Of a DNA stretch of 64,000 bases, positions 45,420-56,385 are shown one piece after another; the first letter of the stretch is position 1; the number at the start of each line of letters is the position of its first letter. Made by a program: the position numbers and the translations under genes. The stretch is from Paraphoma chrysanthemicola. Its lineage: Eukaryota > Ascomycota > Dothideomycetes > Pleosporales > Phaeosphaeriaceae. The stretch is taken from the NCBI GenBank assembly GCA_020744225.1, contig JAGMWG010000009.1, positions 310,001-374,000 on the forward strand, read 5' to 3'. Under the pieces are notes generated by a model. It was not told the origin of the DNA and did no database searches. It was given only the letters and a program-made list of their open reading frames with translations.

Positions 45420-45784
45420 GGTTGATTACCGAAAGCAGAGTACGTATTCGGGGTATATGTATCGCTCTCAATTCGAGGCAGGTCGTGGCTTCATGTCGGC
45501 GTAGTTGTTGCTAGGTACAGCTCTCGTGGGGCGCGCGACTCAAGGGTCCTGATGCAAGCGCGCTGACGACGCCAAGCATGCACCACCAACGCCTACCCGT
45601 TGCGAAGCATCACAACATCACTCATTTGCTACATTCACAATGGGGAACAATCGCCATGTTACAGCTGGTTCCCTTTTAGTATTGCCTGTTTCATGGACGT
45701 AGCGCGACTGTGTCGTAGAACCATATATCAGTCCCAGTCCAGCTTTGCTTGCCTTTCCACCACAACTGAATCGTAGAAGCATCA
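45420..45784. other. Intergenic, VPS45 promoter
   Basis: No gene; upstream of the APH pseudogene as well. Confidence 0.5.
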
Positions 45785-47590
45785 ATGATTCAGCATCGGA
45801 CCCGATTGTGGTCAACTCGACATGCTTTGAGACAGTTCCTGGGCGATTCGATCTCTCCCGAACACTCCTTCTCATATCAAACCAAGTCTCGCGGAACGCC
45901 CGACTATTGCGATGATATTCTCCACTTTACCAGAGGGCGGTTCGTGGTCAACGAGCAGCACGAAATCTCCCAGCGCCGGGTCTACTTTAATGTCCACGAG
46001 CTAGCTCGCTGTGCAGCTGGAGCAACCCAAGCAGACCGATGCGTGAAGATCGAAAAGTATCCTGATGGCATGTACAACAAGAGTATGCTTCTGACTATGA
46101 GTAATGGCTCTCAAGTGGTTGCAAAAGTCCCGAATCCAAATGCGGGATCGGCCCACTTCACGACAGTGAGCTAGGTCGCCACTATGGACTTTTTGCGGGA
46201 GCTCTCCGTCGCTAATACTCAGGGCACTGACGCAATACCAGGCACGAAATGTTCTACAAACGCCAACTCCTCGGATATTGGCTTGGAGCTCCAGGGCGCA
46301 AGGAAATCCCGTGGGAGTTGAATATATTATCATGGAGAAGGCACCAGGCGTCGAGCTGGAGACTTTCTGGCCGACTTTTTCTATCAAAGAACGACTTGCT
46401 GTCGTCAAAGCAATGGCTGCCTACCAGCGAGCCTGGGCTTCTGTCTCATTCAAGCAGTTTGGAAGCCTGTACTATGCCGAAGATCTGGACATTCAGAGCT
46501 CAACAGGTCCATTGTATACTGATGTGAATGGCTCCGATATCTGGTCAAATAAGTATGCGATCGGGCCCTCAACCGCACGAGAATGAGTTGACGATGAAAG
46601 AACGACAGTTCCACTCGACCGAGGCCCATGTAAGAGAGTTTCTGATGTGGGCCTTGATGTAGCCTGACTTGAGCCAGGGAATTCTTTACAGCAGTATCAT
46701 GAGGCGATTGGCCGTAGAGAAGAAGCTTGTGTCAAGCAATTGCCCCGTATGCCGAAGTCGCCAATAACTCTTTGTGGTCCAGGGACCTATCAACCTACGC
46801 GGGAGCGAAAGCTGGCAGCCTTAGAAAAATACCTTCAGCTGATCAAATTTCTTATCCCTACAGATCGAACCGTATCGTCAGCACACATTTGGCATCCAGA
46901 TCTACACGTCGCCAATATCTTCGTTGATCCTTCCGAGCCCACCAGGATCGTCAGCCTCATTGACTGGCAATCCACTGAAGTTGGTCCACTCTACTTTCAA
47001 GCGCGCCAACCCCATATCATTGATCATGATGGCCCGCCAGTGTCTGGACTGGAGCGACCAGTACCTCCAAAAGACCTCGGTACGATGCATCCAGCCGCTA
47101 GGAAGGAAGCTGAAGCTCTGTTTTCGCAGCAATCTTATGCGTCCTCTACAACAATATAATACATCACAAGGCTCCTGAAGTCTACGCTGCAATGCAGTTT
47201 CAACAAACAATGAGCTACAACGTCCTTCTATTGGCACGCGACTTGCTCATAGATGGGGAAGCAACCTATTTGTTGCAAGTTGCGGAACTGGAGTCGCAAT
47301 GGAGCGAACTTCCAGGCTCAAATGGTGCGCCATACCCTTTCAAGTTCTCGGTAGCGGAGCGCAAAGAGATGGAGGCACAAGTTGAGGGCGTGATGAGGGG
47401 CATGGATGCAATGCGAGCGATTCACGATGCTCTGGGTGAGCTCTTCCCGGAACAAGGCGTGGTGAAGCCAGAGCAGTATGATGAAGCGATAGATGCGCTG
47501 AATCAGATGAAAGAGCAAGTCATTTCCGCATATGCGAAGAATGACGGCGAGAAGAAGGAATGGGAGGAGACCTGGCCATTCGAAACTTGA
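45785..47590 (+). pseudogene. Disabled APH/choline-kinase-family phosphotransferase
   Basis: The remains are colinear with a fungal aminoglycoside-phosphotransferase-like protein of about 530 residues: DDILHFTRGRFVVNEQHEI, then NGSQVVAKVPNPNAGS, EYIIMEKAPGVELETFW, the catalytic loop IWHPDLHVANIFV and metal-binding LIDWQS, RQPHIIDHDGPPVSGLERP, and a C-terminal helical part to 47590. Four separate lesions break it: an in-frame TAG at 46172; loss of the donor of an ancestral 49-nt intron (46193-46241, now starting TT, acceptor intact); a TGA at 46584; and a one-base frame slip near 47133. A second intron (about 46630-46678, GTAAGA...CAG) still looks functional. Catalytic residues are intact, so decay seems recent. 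A mis-assembled live gene is unlikely given four independent faults. Confidence 0.8.
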
Positions 47591-47702
47591 ATCTACTCAG
47601 GATGCACTGAAGACTCACACACATCTACTCTCCGAGCCTTTCACCATCAACAGAATCATAATCTCATTTCTGATAATCAAGTCCGCACCACTTCCCAAAT
47701 CC

Positions 47703-48569
47703 TCACAATTTCGCCCCTCCTCCTCCCGTCATCTCCGCAATCCCAACCTCACTCGTCATCAAAATCGCCGTATCCCTCAAACTCCCCACCCGATGTCTCT
47801 TATTCACATCCTGATACTCTTCACTCAGCAACATATCCCTGAAATGCAAAATACTCGGATAATGCGCCAGCGCAATCTCGTCCCAGCCATCACCGCTAGC
47901 ATCACCCGACACCCCATTCGACGACGACGATTGCGCTGCTGCCGGCGATGCAGCAACAACATTGCCCACAATCTTCGCATCCCCACCATGTCTACTCCCG
48001 ACTCTCTCCGCAAACGCCTTTCCGTACTTTAAATACTCGGCCTTCATCCCGTCTTTGAATGCGAGGAGGTTGAACATGGATACCGCGCCAGCAGCTTCTT
48101 TTTCGCCGTTTTGGGTGAATTCGCGGATCCAGGATTCTAACCCCGTGCTGAGTTCGAGGGCTTGACTGCTTTGTTGCAAAGGGACTTTAGATCCGGTTGC
48201 GCTGGGTGCGCGTTGCTGAATCGCTGGGACGGAGCTCGGTTCCGGATGTAACAGGCGTGTATTCTTCGCGGCAAAGTCTGTTAGCAGACGGGATGGTACG
48301 CCTGCTGTGATGGACCAGTGATGTTGAACTAGCTTCTCCAATTGCGGGGGTAAAGGGTCGGTGGACGGGAGAATGAGGAGTAAGTCCCAGCGTGTGTTTC
48401 TTGCCAGGAGATGTTCAGTCGATAGTTGGGTTGGGAGGATAATCCATCGTATGACGCGGGATATGACGAGCGGAGTAAGAGTGCTGGATTTGAGTGTGGA
48501 GAGGAATGTGTGTAGCGGGTTTGGGGTTGTGGTGTGCAAGGCGAGGAGGTGTAGGGTGCAGAGCGGCAT
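47703..48569 (-). CDS. Conserved fungal protein with DUF1330-like C-terminal region
   Basis: Intronless, 288 residues, from the first true ATG (MPLCTLHLLAL); the frame opens 17 codons upstream only with a TTG. It has two parts. Residues 1-100 carry VISRVIRWIILPTQLSTEHLLARNTRWDLLLILP (split over two strands) and HWSITAGVPSRLL. The second, from about 155, has GAVSMFNLLAFKDGMKAEYLKYGKAFAERVG and later HYPSILHFRDMLLSEEYQ and VGSLRDTAILMTSE. That second part has the shape of a DUF1330/EthD-type dimeric ferredoxin-like domain. Sequences like this are common in Ascomycota, with no known role. It ends convergently 112 bp after the APH pseudogene. Confidence 0.78.
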   Translation of the reverse strand: MPLCTLHLLALHTTTPNPLHTFLSTLKSSTLTPLVISRVIRWIILPTQLSTEHLLARNTRWDLLLILPSTDPLPPQLEKLVQHHWSITAGVPSRLLTDFAAKNTRLLHPEPSSVPAIQQRAPSATGSKVPLQQSSQALELSTGLESWIREFTQNGEKEAAGAVSMFNLLAFKDGMKAEYLKYGKAFAERVGSRHGGDAKIVGNVVAASPAAAQSSSSNGVSGDASGDGWDEIALAHYPSILHFRDMLLSEEYQDVNKRHRVGSLRDTAILMTSEVGIAEMTGGGGAKL

Positions 48570-48909
48570 GACTGGGTTATTGCACGTGTCTTCTGATCCT
48601 GTAAGAGATTGGATATGCAAGATGGTTCTCTGGGACTAGAAAGCAAGGGTGGGTAGGTAGATGCGAGGTGTAGCTAGTTGTCGATGGATGACGTAAGTGC
48701 GGAGAATGTACCGAGGCTCACAATCAAAGTAAGCGTAGTAGCGGAAATCGCATCGCTCTATGAGCTCAATGGGCCACCGGAGTATTACGTTGAGATTGGA
48801 TTGGAACTGTCTTCAAAGAAGTTCTGAAACATTTGCGTGTTGATCAATCTGGTCCGTCCCAGCGCTTTGATCCATTCACTCAAACGACCATTTCCACATC
48901 TCCTGGCAA
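48570..48909. other. Intergenic
   Basis: Promoter of the DUF1330-like gene and 3' flank of the epimerase. Nothing else seen. Confidence 0.5.
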
Positions 48910-50096
48910 CTACTGCTGAGCAGGAATGTACGGATTCGTCTCTCCCGCCGCCTTCGCAGCCCATCCCTTTGTAACTCCCAAACTCCTCGCCTCATCATCC
49001 ACAATCTCCGGCAACAAGTCCCACAAGCTCTTCTGCTTTGGCGTCCAGTCCAGCACCTTCCTCGCTCTGATGGCCTTGCCGCGTGAATTCGTACCCCATA
49101 GGTAGCTTCCATGGGCACGCAACTGATCCGCTTCTTCTTTTGAGATGTGGTCGACTTCAGCACTGTTGATGAGTTTCTTGTCAAACGCCAGCTTGGCGAT
49201 TTGCGTGCCAATGTCGCCCCAGCTGAACTCGCCGTTCTCGGTGAAGTAGTAGCCTTGGTCGTTCCAGGTTGCTTTTCCGCCGTCGGGACTCAGAGCAGCT
49301 GTGACGAGAGCAAGATATACATTGCTGAGGTCTTGCACGTGGACTTCTGCCCAGCGATTGACGCCTTCGTTGATAACGAAGCCCTTGTGACGCTCGAGAG
49401 CCGCACGCGCCATGTCATAGACTTGCACGCTGCGCTGATTGTCTGGGCCACGACCCGGACCGTAGATACACGGGGGGCAGACGATGGCGGAGCGAATCGT
49501 ACTAGATACTGCACCGGCGCCGAGGATTATTTTGTCGACGTTGCGGTGGATGGCGGAGTCGTCGATTCCGGTAACTTCTGCGATGTTGTCCCAGTCGTCA
49601 AAAACCTTTTCACGAGAGACGCCATAGGTGTTCTCGTTGAAGTCGTGGTACGCTAGAATGCCAGTGCCGGATGTATGGAGGAGGTAAGTCTGTTTCTCGC
49701 TCTGGGAAAGTCCAGCTACAATGGCTTGAGCACTACCAACATGGTCGCAATTGGCGCAGTGCAAGACTATGTCTGCAGCGGCCGACTCCTTTGTGATGAG
49801 ATCGGTGCTGTCGAGGTCGCCGTAGACTAGGCGGACTTTGGCATACTGAGAAGCCACTTTGGCACCTCTGCAGTGTGAAAGGACATGGTCAGCAGTGTCT
49901 CGTGATCTCTTTTGACATGACATGTGCAACTTACTTGTCGCTGTTGCGAACGAGCGCCGTGATCTCGAGATCGGGATATGTGTTAGCTATAGCATACAGA
50001 GCATCGCCCCCGATGTAGCCCGTTGCTCCGGTGCTATCATTGTTAGCCTCATAATTGGTCAAGCTTCACCGATACTCACATGAATAGCTTCGGCAT
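48910..50096 (-). CDS. NAD-dependent epimerase/dehydratase-family (extended SDR) protein
   Basis: Exons 50080-50096 (only 17 nt), 49935-50033 and 48910-49867 (introns 46 and 67 nt) give 357 residues. The first two exons together make the N-terminus MPKLFITGATGYIGGDALYAI, with the NAD-binding GxxGxxG at 8-14; neither is visible as a long open frame. Later blocks are LVYGDLDSTD, DIVLHCANCDHV, YLLHTSGTGILAY, SAIVCPPCIYGPGRGPDNQRS (split after PGRG), and WAEVHVQDLSNVYLALV. The typical YxxxK pair is not evident at the usual place, as in several fungal members of the NmrA/atypical group, so enzymatic activity is uncertain. About 340-360 residues is normal for the family. Confidence 0.87.
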
Positions 50097-50849
50097 GATT
50101 GCAAATCTCAGTCTGAAATATCAAGGATTGATAGAAGATAGAGCTCAAGTTGGTGGTTCGATGCTTCCTTATACTGTAGTGCTAGGCTCCCGCCCACATA
50201 ATACACGTCAGTACGTCATTCCGCCTCCGCACCACCACGTCGCAATATTGACAAAACACCTGCGCTGCTGCACTCCAAACCGCTGCATACATTATGCAAT
50301 TTCTGACAATGCTAACAATTCTCTCACTCCGATGTACGTGTCTATCGCATAGAGCTGCAGATGATTTCCAAGCTTGGTCAGAAAGTCTCTCTCGGAGGCA
50401 CAAATCCGAGCATTTTCCGAACGGATGTGACCCGCAAGTGAGCATTCATCCCGGATTTTGTCAGCAACTTTATTAGGACTCTTTCCGATGACGCTGTGGT
50501 TATCGGTTCAGTTGTTAGTTCTCACAGTGGCTTGCAAGCTACAGGCACGTCGAGGTGTCATGAGTGGAGCCGGAAGATTGGGAGTGTTGGTTGTGAGTCA
50601 AGATTGATTTACCGCATATACGGTGGACGTCGTTGCCTATGCGCAATATACCCCGAGACGGCAGTAGATCCTGAAGTACCCACGAAGCGTTGCATGCTCT
50701 ACACCGATCTTAAAAGCCACCCCACAATCTGATAGGCCGTTACGCCAAACGCCGATGCTTCATTCAATGAGCATGTGTCGTCCAATACTCCCAAACGCCT
50801 GAACACACTTGCCCTAGCAACTCTCCAAGAATCCGTTTTGGACTTCATT
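50097..50849. other. Intergenic
   Basis: Promoter of the epimerase gene and 3' flank of the next. No gene recognised. Confidence 0.5.
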
Positions 50850-51803
50850 TCAAATCACCACTCCCTTCTCCTCCACAACCAGCTCCTCAAACACCACTCG
50901 TCCCGTTCCTTCATTCGGCCACTTTTTCGTTTCCGCCACTCTACCTTCAGCTCTCCAGCACCCTCTTACCTCACTATCCACCCTTGGAAGTACCCAATTC
51001 AGCCTGTCCTGTTGTTCGCTCCACGCCTCCTTCATCGCTTCTGCTACCACAAGCTTGTTCTGCCATGCAATTTCGTCCTCGTCTTTTACCTTGAGAAGAA
51101 CCGGGCGCGCGCAGTTCTTGTCGTCGGCGTGATTGATCTCATGGAGGTATCGGTGGCGCAGGAGAAGACATGTGTCGGGGGTCTTATTGCGAATGCAGCG
51201 CGTACATGAAGGAGTTGTCCGTGAGCAGGAAAGACCGACCCAGGTGCACTGTAAGCAAGAGAGAATGTTGACGATGCGTGGCGAGCTGGGATCGTGAAGG
51301 CGTAGTGCTCGTGGCGCTGTTACAGACCGAGGGCCTTCGTGTTGGTCTTCAGAGGTACTTGTGTTGGTTCCGTAGGAGTTCAAGCTCTCGGGGCGTAGGC
51401 GAGTAGGACCAAAGACTGGCTTTGGGGGCGTCTCGCTTCCTTTCTCTTCGATGTTCCAGTAACGCTCATCGTAAGCACTTTCTACGCTCGTGACGTAGGA
51501 TGAGTCGTCGTGAAAGCGCCTCTGTGCGCAAGGACTCTCCGGCTCGCACCCACCTCGGGCTGGGGTGTCAAAGATGGTGTTTCCCGAGAACGACGTGTCT
51601 GTGGGCGAGATTTTCTCCACTTGTTGGTATGTCTGTGGCTTACGAGGCGGCGTAACGGGCGCACTCTCCTCTCCGGGATGCTTCAGCACATCGTTCTCAC
51701 CATTCGCAAGTCTCAACTCCTTCAACCATCCCTTGACTTTGCCGAGGTCGCTCATACTGTCGAGCTCATCGTCCGAGCTGATTTGGAGTTTCGACTTGAC
51801 CAT
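50850..51803 (-). CDS. Unknown protein with a widened six-cysteine cluster
   Basis: Intronless, 317 residues. The N-terminal half is Ser/Pro/Thr-rich and acidic with TPPRKP and TPPKPV motifs. Six cysteines at 183, 186, 193, 200, 203 and 212 follow the order of a Zn2Cys6 cluster but with longer spacings (2-6-6-2-8), ending in a basic LLLRHRYLHE. The rest is charged and helical with repeated Trp (AWQNKL, EAWSEQ, RLNWVLP). Many ascomycetes have proteins like this, usually annotated as hypothetical. It may be a degenerate zinc-cluster regulator or use the cysteines for another role. No fungal-specific transcription-factor middle domain is present. Confidence 0.7.
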   Translation of the reverse strand: MVKSKLQISSDDELDSMSDLGKVKGWLKELRLANGENDVLKHPGEESAPVTPPRKPQTYQQVEKISPTDTSFSGNTIFDTPARGGCEPESPCAQRRFHDDSSYVTSVESAYDERYWNIEEKGSETPPKPVFGPTRLRPESLNSYGTNTSTSEDQHEGPRSVTAPRALRLHDPSSPRIVNILSCLQCTWVGLSCSRTTPSCTRCIRNKTPDTCLLLRHRYLHEINHADDKNCARPVLLKVKDEDEIAWQNKLVVAEAMKEAWSEQQDRLNWVLPRVDSEVRGCWRAEGRVAETKKWPNEGTGRVVFEELVVEEKGVVI

Positions 51804-52291
51804 GTTGACGAAAAGACAGCCGTGACAAGTACGTACGCTGTGGTGTTGTGGCGGCGGTGTCCTGGAGCCAAGGTTAAGTACAATGAGTGACTCGAGGTGA
51901 AGGTGAGCTCGCGAGTCGCACTGGCGCGCAAAGTCGTTTGGCGGACCATGGTGCTTGTGCTGGCTTGAAAATGCGATATACTACTAGAGAGACTGCGTGG
52001 ACCACAAAATGGAGGGAGAAAGAAAGGTTGGTGGCGAGAACAGACCCATGGCAGGCAGGCACGCTAAGTTAGGGTAGTCACTCCAATCTGCAGTGGACTT
52101 GGGAAGCGGATTTCGACCACAACGCCGCACTCAACAGAACGTACATACGACAGATCTCGCAAAGAAGAAAGGGTAGCCACTCACTGCACGTTCGCAATGA
52201 GAAGTCGACATTCAAGTCAAAGCTATTCAATCAAGCACAAGTAACAGCCAAGGGTATTAGCAACTCCAGCCTCTACCTGTCGCATCACCCG
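51804..52291. other. Intergenic
   Basis: Promoter of the six-cysteine protein and 3' flank of YPP1. Nothing else seen. Confidence 0.5.
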
Positions 52292-55200
52292 CTATAGCAC
52301 GAATCCACCCAGTGCAACACTTTCCCAGTTGCGTATGGGGTGCGTATCCTCCAGCTCGACACACCACCATAATACCTCTTTTGTTTTCTCAATCTGACCG
52401 CTCTCCTCGTACGCTCTGGCGAGCGCATACCATGCCTCCGAGTAGTCCCAGCCAGAACCAAGCTTAGTGAGGGTCGATAGCAAACCAAAGGCCCGGTCAC
52501 GTGAAGCTAGGCGACTCAAGACAGGCGGCGACAATTGGTTTTCTGCAGAAGGTATATGTGAAGTAAGGTGTTGTGTTTTTGAATCGGGATCCGCTTGCTG
52601 AATAGACGGTACCGATGGGGGCGAAGACGGGGAGGCGATGTGTGATTCTTGAGAAGGTTCAAGAGAGATCACTTCAGCATAGATGTCCAGCAAGATATTC
52701 GACAGGCCTACAATGCCTCGAGGATGATCCGGGAAGTGGAGCAAGGCGCGCTCAAAGTCTGTACGCGCCTGATGGCTCAGCGATTGTGCAACCTGTAGCT
52801 CACCACGCTGGAAGCTGATTAGTCGTTGTCGAGAACGCATGGAGTTTAACACTTACTGCAGCAAAAGCATCAGCCCACAGCTCTTCTACACTCTTCCCGC
52901 CTCCCCAGCCCTTTTCTGACAGCGACTTCGCGGTCGATGAATCTCGTGCAACTTCGGCTTCGAAGCTCTCAACTAGCTTCAGTGCTTCAGCAACAGCCTC
53001 GCGAGCATCCTGATACATTTGCGCCCCCGCATACAAACCCGAGATAAATATCCAGATGTCTACCAGCAAGGTAACTTTGTGTCGGCGTTCTTGTAGTCTC
53101 GAGAAGCGGGGGTCTGCAGGCACATAGTCGGCATGCGGAAAAGGAACAGGCAGGCGAACGTCCTGTTTTGGGGGCTGATTTTCATGGGTAAGTGGAGGAG
53201 ACGTCTGAGCCATATTATGTGGGATAGCACGGAGTTGTCTGTCGCTGCTTTCCACAGACTTTCTCTGGGTGCTCGAGACTGATTGACGTCGGGGTGACTT
53301 GGCTCGGCTCGAGTTGTTGTGGGTTGTTGTACCGTTGGGTAGGTTTTCTGGTAGCGGTGGTACTTCAGGTGTATGGTAAGCATCTGCAGCCGACTGCCTG
53401 CGTAAACTAGCTGAGCTTCGCTTTTGCAGCTTGCTAGGACTTCGCCCGACACTGGACGGCTTTTCTTCGTGCTTGTGATGGAACAGATGCCGGTGATGAT
53501 GCCCATTGGCGTGGGTGGTGCCGTCTTCCTCGGTGACTTGGATAGCAGGAGCTGCCGATTGGGTTGCGACGGTGGAGGCCTTTGAGCTGAGGACCGAAGA
53601 GTTTCGGACATGAGAGTCCTTCTGAGCAGCCTTCACTGGACCACGACCACGGAAAATGCTGCCGCGAATCGTCCCTACAGCGCTTTTGGGTGGTGCCATA
53701 GTGGTATTTGTCGCCTCAAGCTTGATCTTGTCCCCAGCAGGATCCCCAAAAAGACGACTGTACAGAGCAAGCAGCTCATCGCAGCCATCGACCGCAGCGA
53801 TAGCGCCTTCGATAGTCTCGACTAGCGATAGCTGTGTCATCTTGATCTGCAATATGCTGCTTTTCTCAAAGCCCTCCATACGGTCGACAATGCCGCGACT
53901 CGCAGTGTCAAGCCCAGCTGTCTGATTCAGATGCTCGCTGCGGAACGCCTCCTCGTTACCGAAGAGGACAGTGGGATCTCCAAACTGCTCAAGAGCTGCC
54001 TCACAAGCCTTTTCAGCAGCATTGTAGTCTGCTCTTGAGGTCAACAGAAGGGCTAGCAAATGCCAGAGGGGCACCAGTCTGCGCTCTCGACCGAATTCGC
54101 TGCCGATCCCACTCGAAAGTGCGCCATCAGGGCTGATGGTTGTAGATTCACGCGTAGCAGGTGACAACGCACGCTTGACGACCTTAATAGCCCCCAAGAT
54201 ATCTCGCGTCTCGGCAAGGACCAGCGCAAGGGCGTAGAGAGCTTCAACGTTGGAAGACTCTCCGAGGCTGGACGACAACGACCGTCGCAGATACTGAACG
54301 GCCTTGGCCTGATGGTCCGCTCGACGCTCGACTTCGTATGTGTGTCGCGCCCAGTGTGCTTGGCTGATGCCGATAGCGCAGTAGGCAGTGGCCAATGCTG
54401 CCGGCTCGATGAGTGTATTCGCAGAGGTTACAGACCCTGCATCTGACGCTGATCTGATGTGCTCCGACTGTTCCAACCATTTCTCGATATTGTGCCCAAT
54501 CTCCAGAGCTTTTTCTGCCTCGTTTCTTGACCCGAAGCGACATAGGAGCTTGATGGCTTCCGCTGAGGTCCTAAGGACTGTGCTATCGCTGTCGATGGTC
54601 ACATCCTCTTCGCCAGACTTTTCCACACGATCCTTGCCTCGGGTTATGATCTCGACATAGGATTCGTATGCCTTGAAAGCTAATTCGAACTCGGCAAGCG
54701 ACGCGTGTACGACGAAGAGGTAGCGCAAGACTTGGGTGGAGTGAAATGTTTTGGTGGCTGCTCGGTAGAGGATCTGTCATGAAATTAGAAGTGATTCGGC
54801 AACTGCCAAGAATACTCACGTCAAGGACGCTGCGACCGATGCCTTCCTTGCCGCCCTCACCGAGATCTGCATCGGTCCACGTTGGTCCGCACAGCAGCCG
54901 CCAGTTGTCCATGACTGAGTCTACCCACGCCTCAATTTCATGATTGGTTTCGCTAGCCTTGGGGAAGCGGGTCTCCTTGATCAGCAGGCCCTCATAGACC
55001 GTCTCGACCCGCTTCAACTCTGCTCGCTGCCGCAACCGCAGGCCCGACTGGGTGTGTATTGGTGCTTTCTCCGAGGTCGAGGGCAGCGACTCGGGGTCGT
55101 ATGCCAAGTTGTGCCGTAGGATGCTGGAGAGGGTGTCGTAGTATGCCTTCCAAGCCAAGCGTCGGTGTCGCGCCGCAGTGGGAGCTTCGGAGCCTGCGCC

Positions 55201-56198
55201 TCTTCCGCTGGCATCCCAGAAGGTCGCCCAGTATCGATACGTGCGCAGAGCCTCCGTTGACGTGATGTGCTCGCCGGGGCCGGTAGACTGGTCGGACAGC
55301 TGGCAGAGTCGAACCAAGAGGCTTTCGGTCCACATCTTCGACTGCGGCGACTCGGCAGTGGTGGGCGAGTTGGACAGCCACGGTATGACTGAGGAGTAGG
55401 TCGTGACTGCATCCCCGGTCGTGCCTGTCTTCTCTTGGGCAGAGCCTGCCTCATGTCAGTCTTTCGTTCTTCTTTGGCAGCCTAGATTTTGCTGTACCCT
55501 TCAGATAAGCACCCTTCACCAGACAGACCCGGGACCATGGGCTTAGCGATCCCGCGGTCCCATTCAGGGTGGTCGCAACAAATCCAAAGTCCTTGGGCAA
55601 GCGAGCGACTGCCAGTCCCGGCTCGTCCAAGACATAGTGCAGCCAGCCCAGGCACACTGTGGCCTGAAATGCATCCTGGCTTGGCTCGCCCTCGCCCCCG
55701 TCCTCAATTGTAGTGAGCAGCGAGGGGATGATCTGCGAGAGACCATTGGAGGCGGTCGAGGCGGCAGTCGAGGGTCGCTGGGTGCTGTATGCGGCTATCT
55801 GCGCCTCGGAGCGTGCCGTGTGGGTGAGGCCTGGCCGTATCGTTAGCCATCATACTGCCACGGCGATAAGTGGGTGTCGCAAACATTTCCGGTGGGGCGC
55901 ATGCTTCTCGATCTTCCGGCACAGCTCAGGCACGTCGCTCCAGCGGCCGGCGCATCGTGCCTCATCCAATTGCTGGATGTAGCGCTGGGCCTTCTCGCTC
56001 TCAGGGGCGTTCTGCGTTGCGTGTAAGCTGCCAATGTCGGCGATGACGTTGCTGGGGAGCTCGCGAACTCGACATTCACTGTGCTCGCGGTGTACGTACA
56101 ACCATTGCGTTAGTAATAGCTCTGTGGCGCTATGGAGAGTCGCAGGGTGTCAGAATGCATCATCAGCAAAGAATACCGTATGCGACGACGCCTGCCAT
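52292..56198 (-). CDS. YPP1: YPP1-like TPR scaffold of the PI4-kinase complex (TTC7/Rhf1 type)
   Basis: Six exons (56177-56198, 55885-56067, 55498-55830, 54820-55445, 52857-54773, 52292-52807; introns 46-109 nt) close in phase to 1198 residues, the family's size. YPP1/TTC7 with EFR3 recruits the PI4-kinase Stt4 to the plasma membrane. Landmarks: RYIQQLDEARCAGRWSDVPEL near the N-terminus, FQATVCLGWLHYVLDEP, TYRYWATFWDASGRG, ILYRAATKTFHSTQVLRYLF, then TPR-like helices (ALATAYCAIGISQAHWAR, EALYALALVLAETRD, LVPLWHLLALLLTSRADYNAAE split). A Ser-rich disordered insert (about 775-935) precedes C-terminal TPRs ending SEAWYALARAYEESGQ. The first 22-nt exon is the least certain: the downstream frame lacks an ATG, and this start was chosen because donor, branch site and phase agree. 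Confidence 0.83.
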
Positions 56199-56385
56199 GC
56201 CCGTACAACTCTCGCGAAGCGACTCCAACAACTCTCCCGCCAACGAACTGCTCCCCGGATCCCTGCAGCTTTAGCGCTTCAGCGGCCCGACGTTGCCCCG
56301 GCATGTGAACTTTTTTGTTCAGCAGCCATCACCCATGACAGTCCATAGACGGACGATTGAAGGCTGCAGTTCAAAAGGAAGAATC
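56199..56385. promoter_or_regulatory. Shared promoter region of YPP1 and RIX1
   Basis: 187 bp separate the proposed YPP1 start from the RIX1 start on the opposite strand, so the two genes probably share a bidirectional promoter. No TATA box was noticed. Confidence 0.5.

Noticed and set aside
46630..46678. Apparent extra stop (TAG and TGA) in the APH pseudogene
   Set aside because: It lies within an intact-looking GTAAGA...CAG intron that restores a conserved tryptophan when removed, so it is not counted as a lesion.
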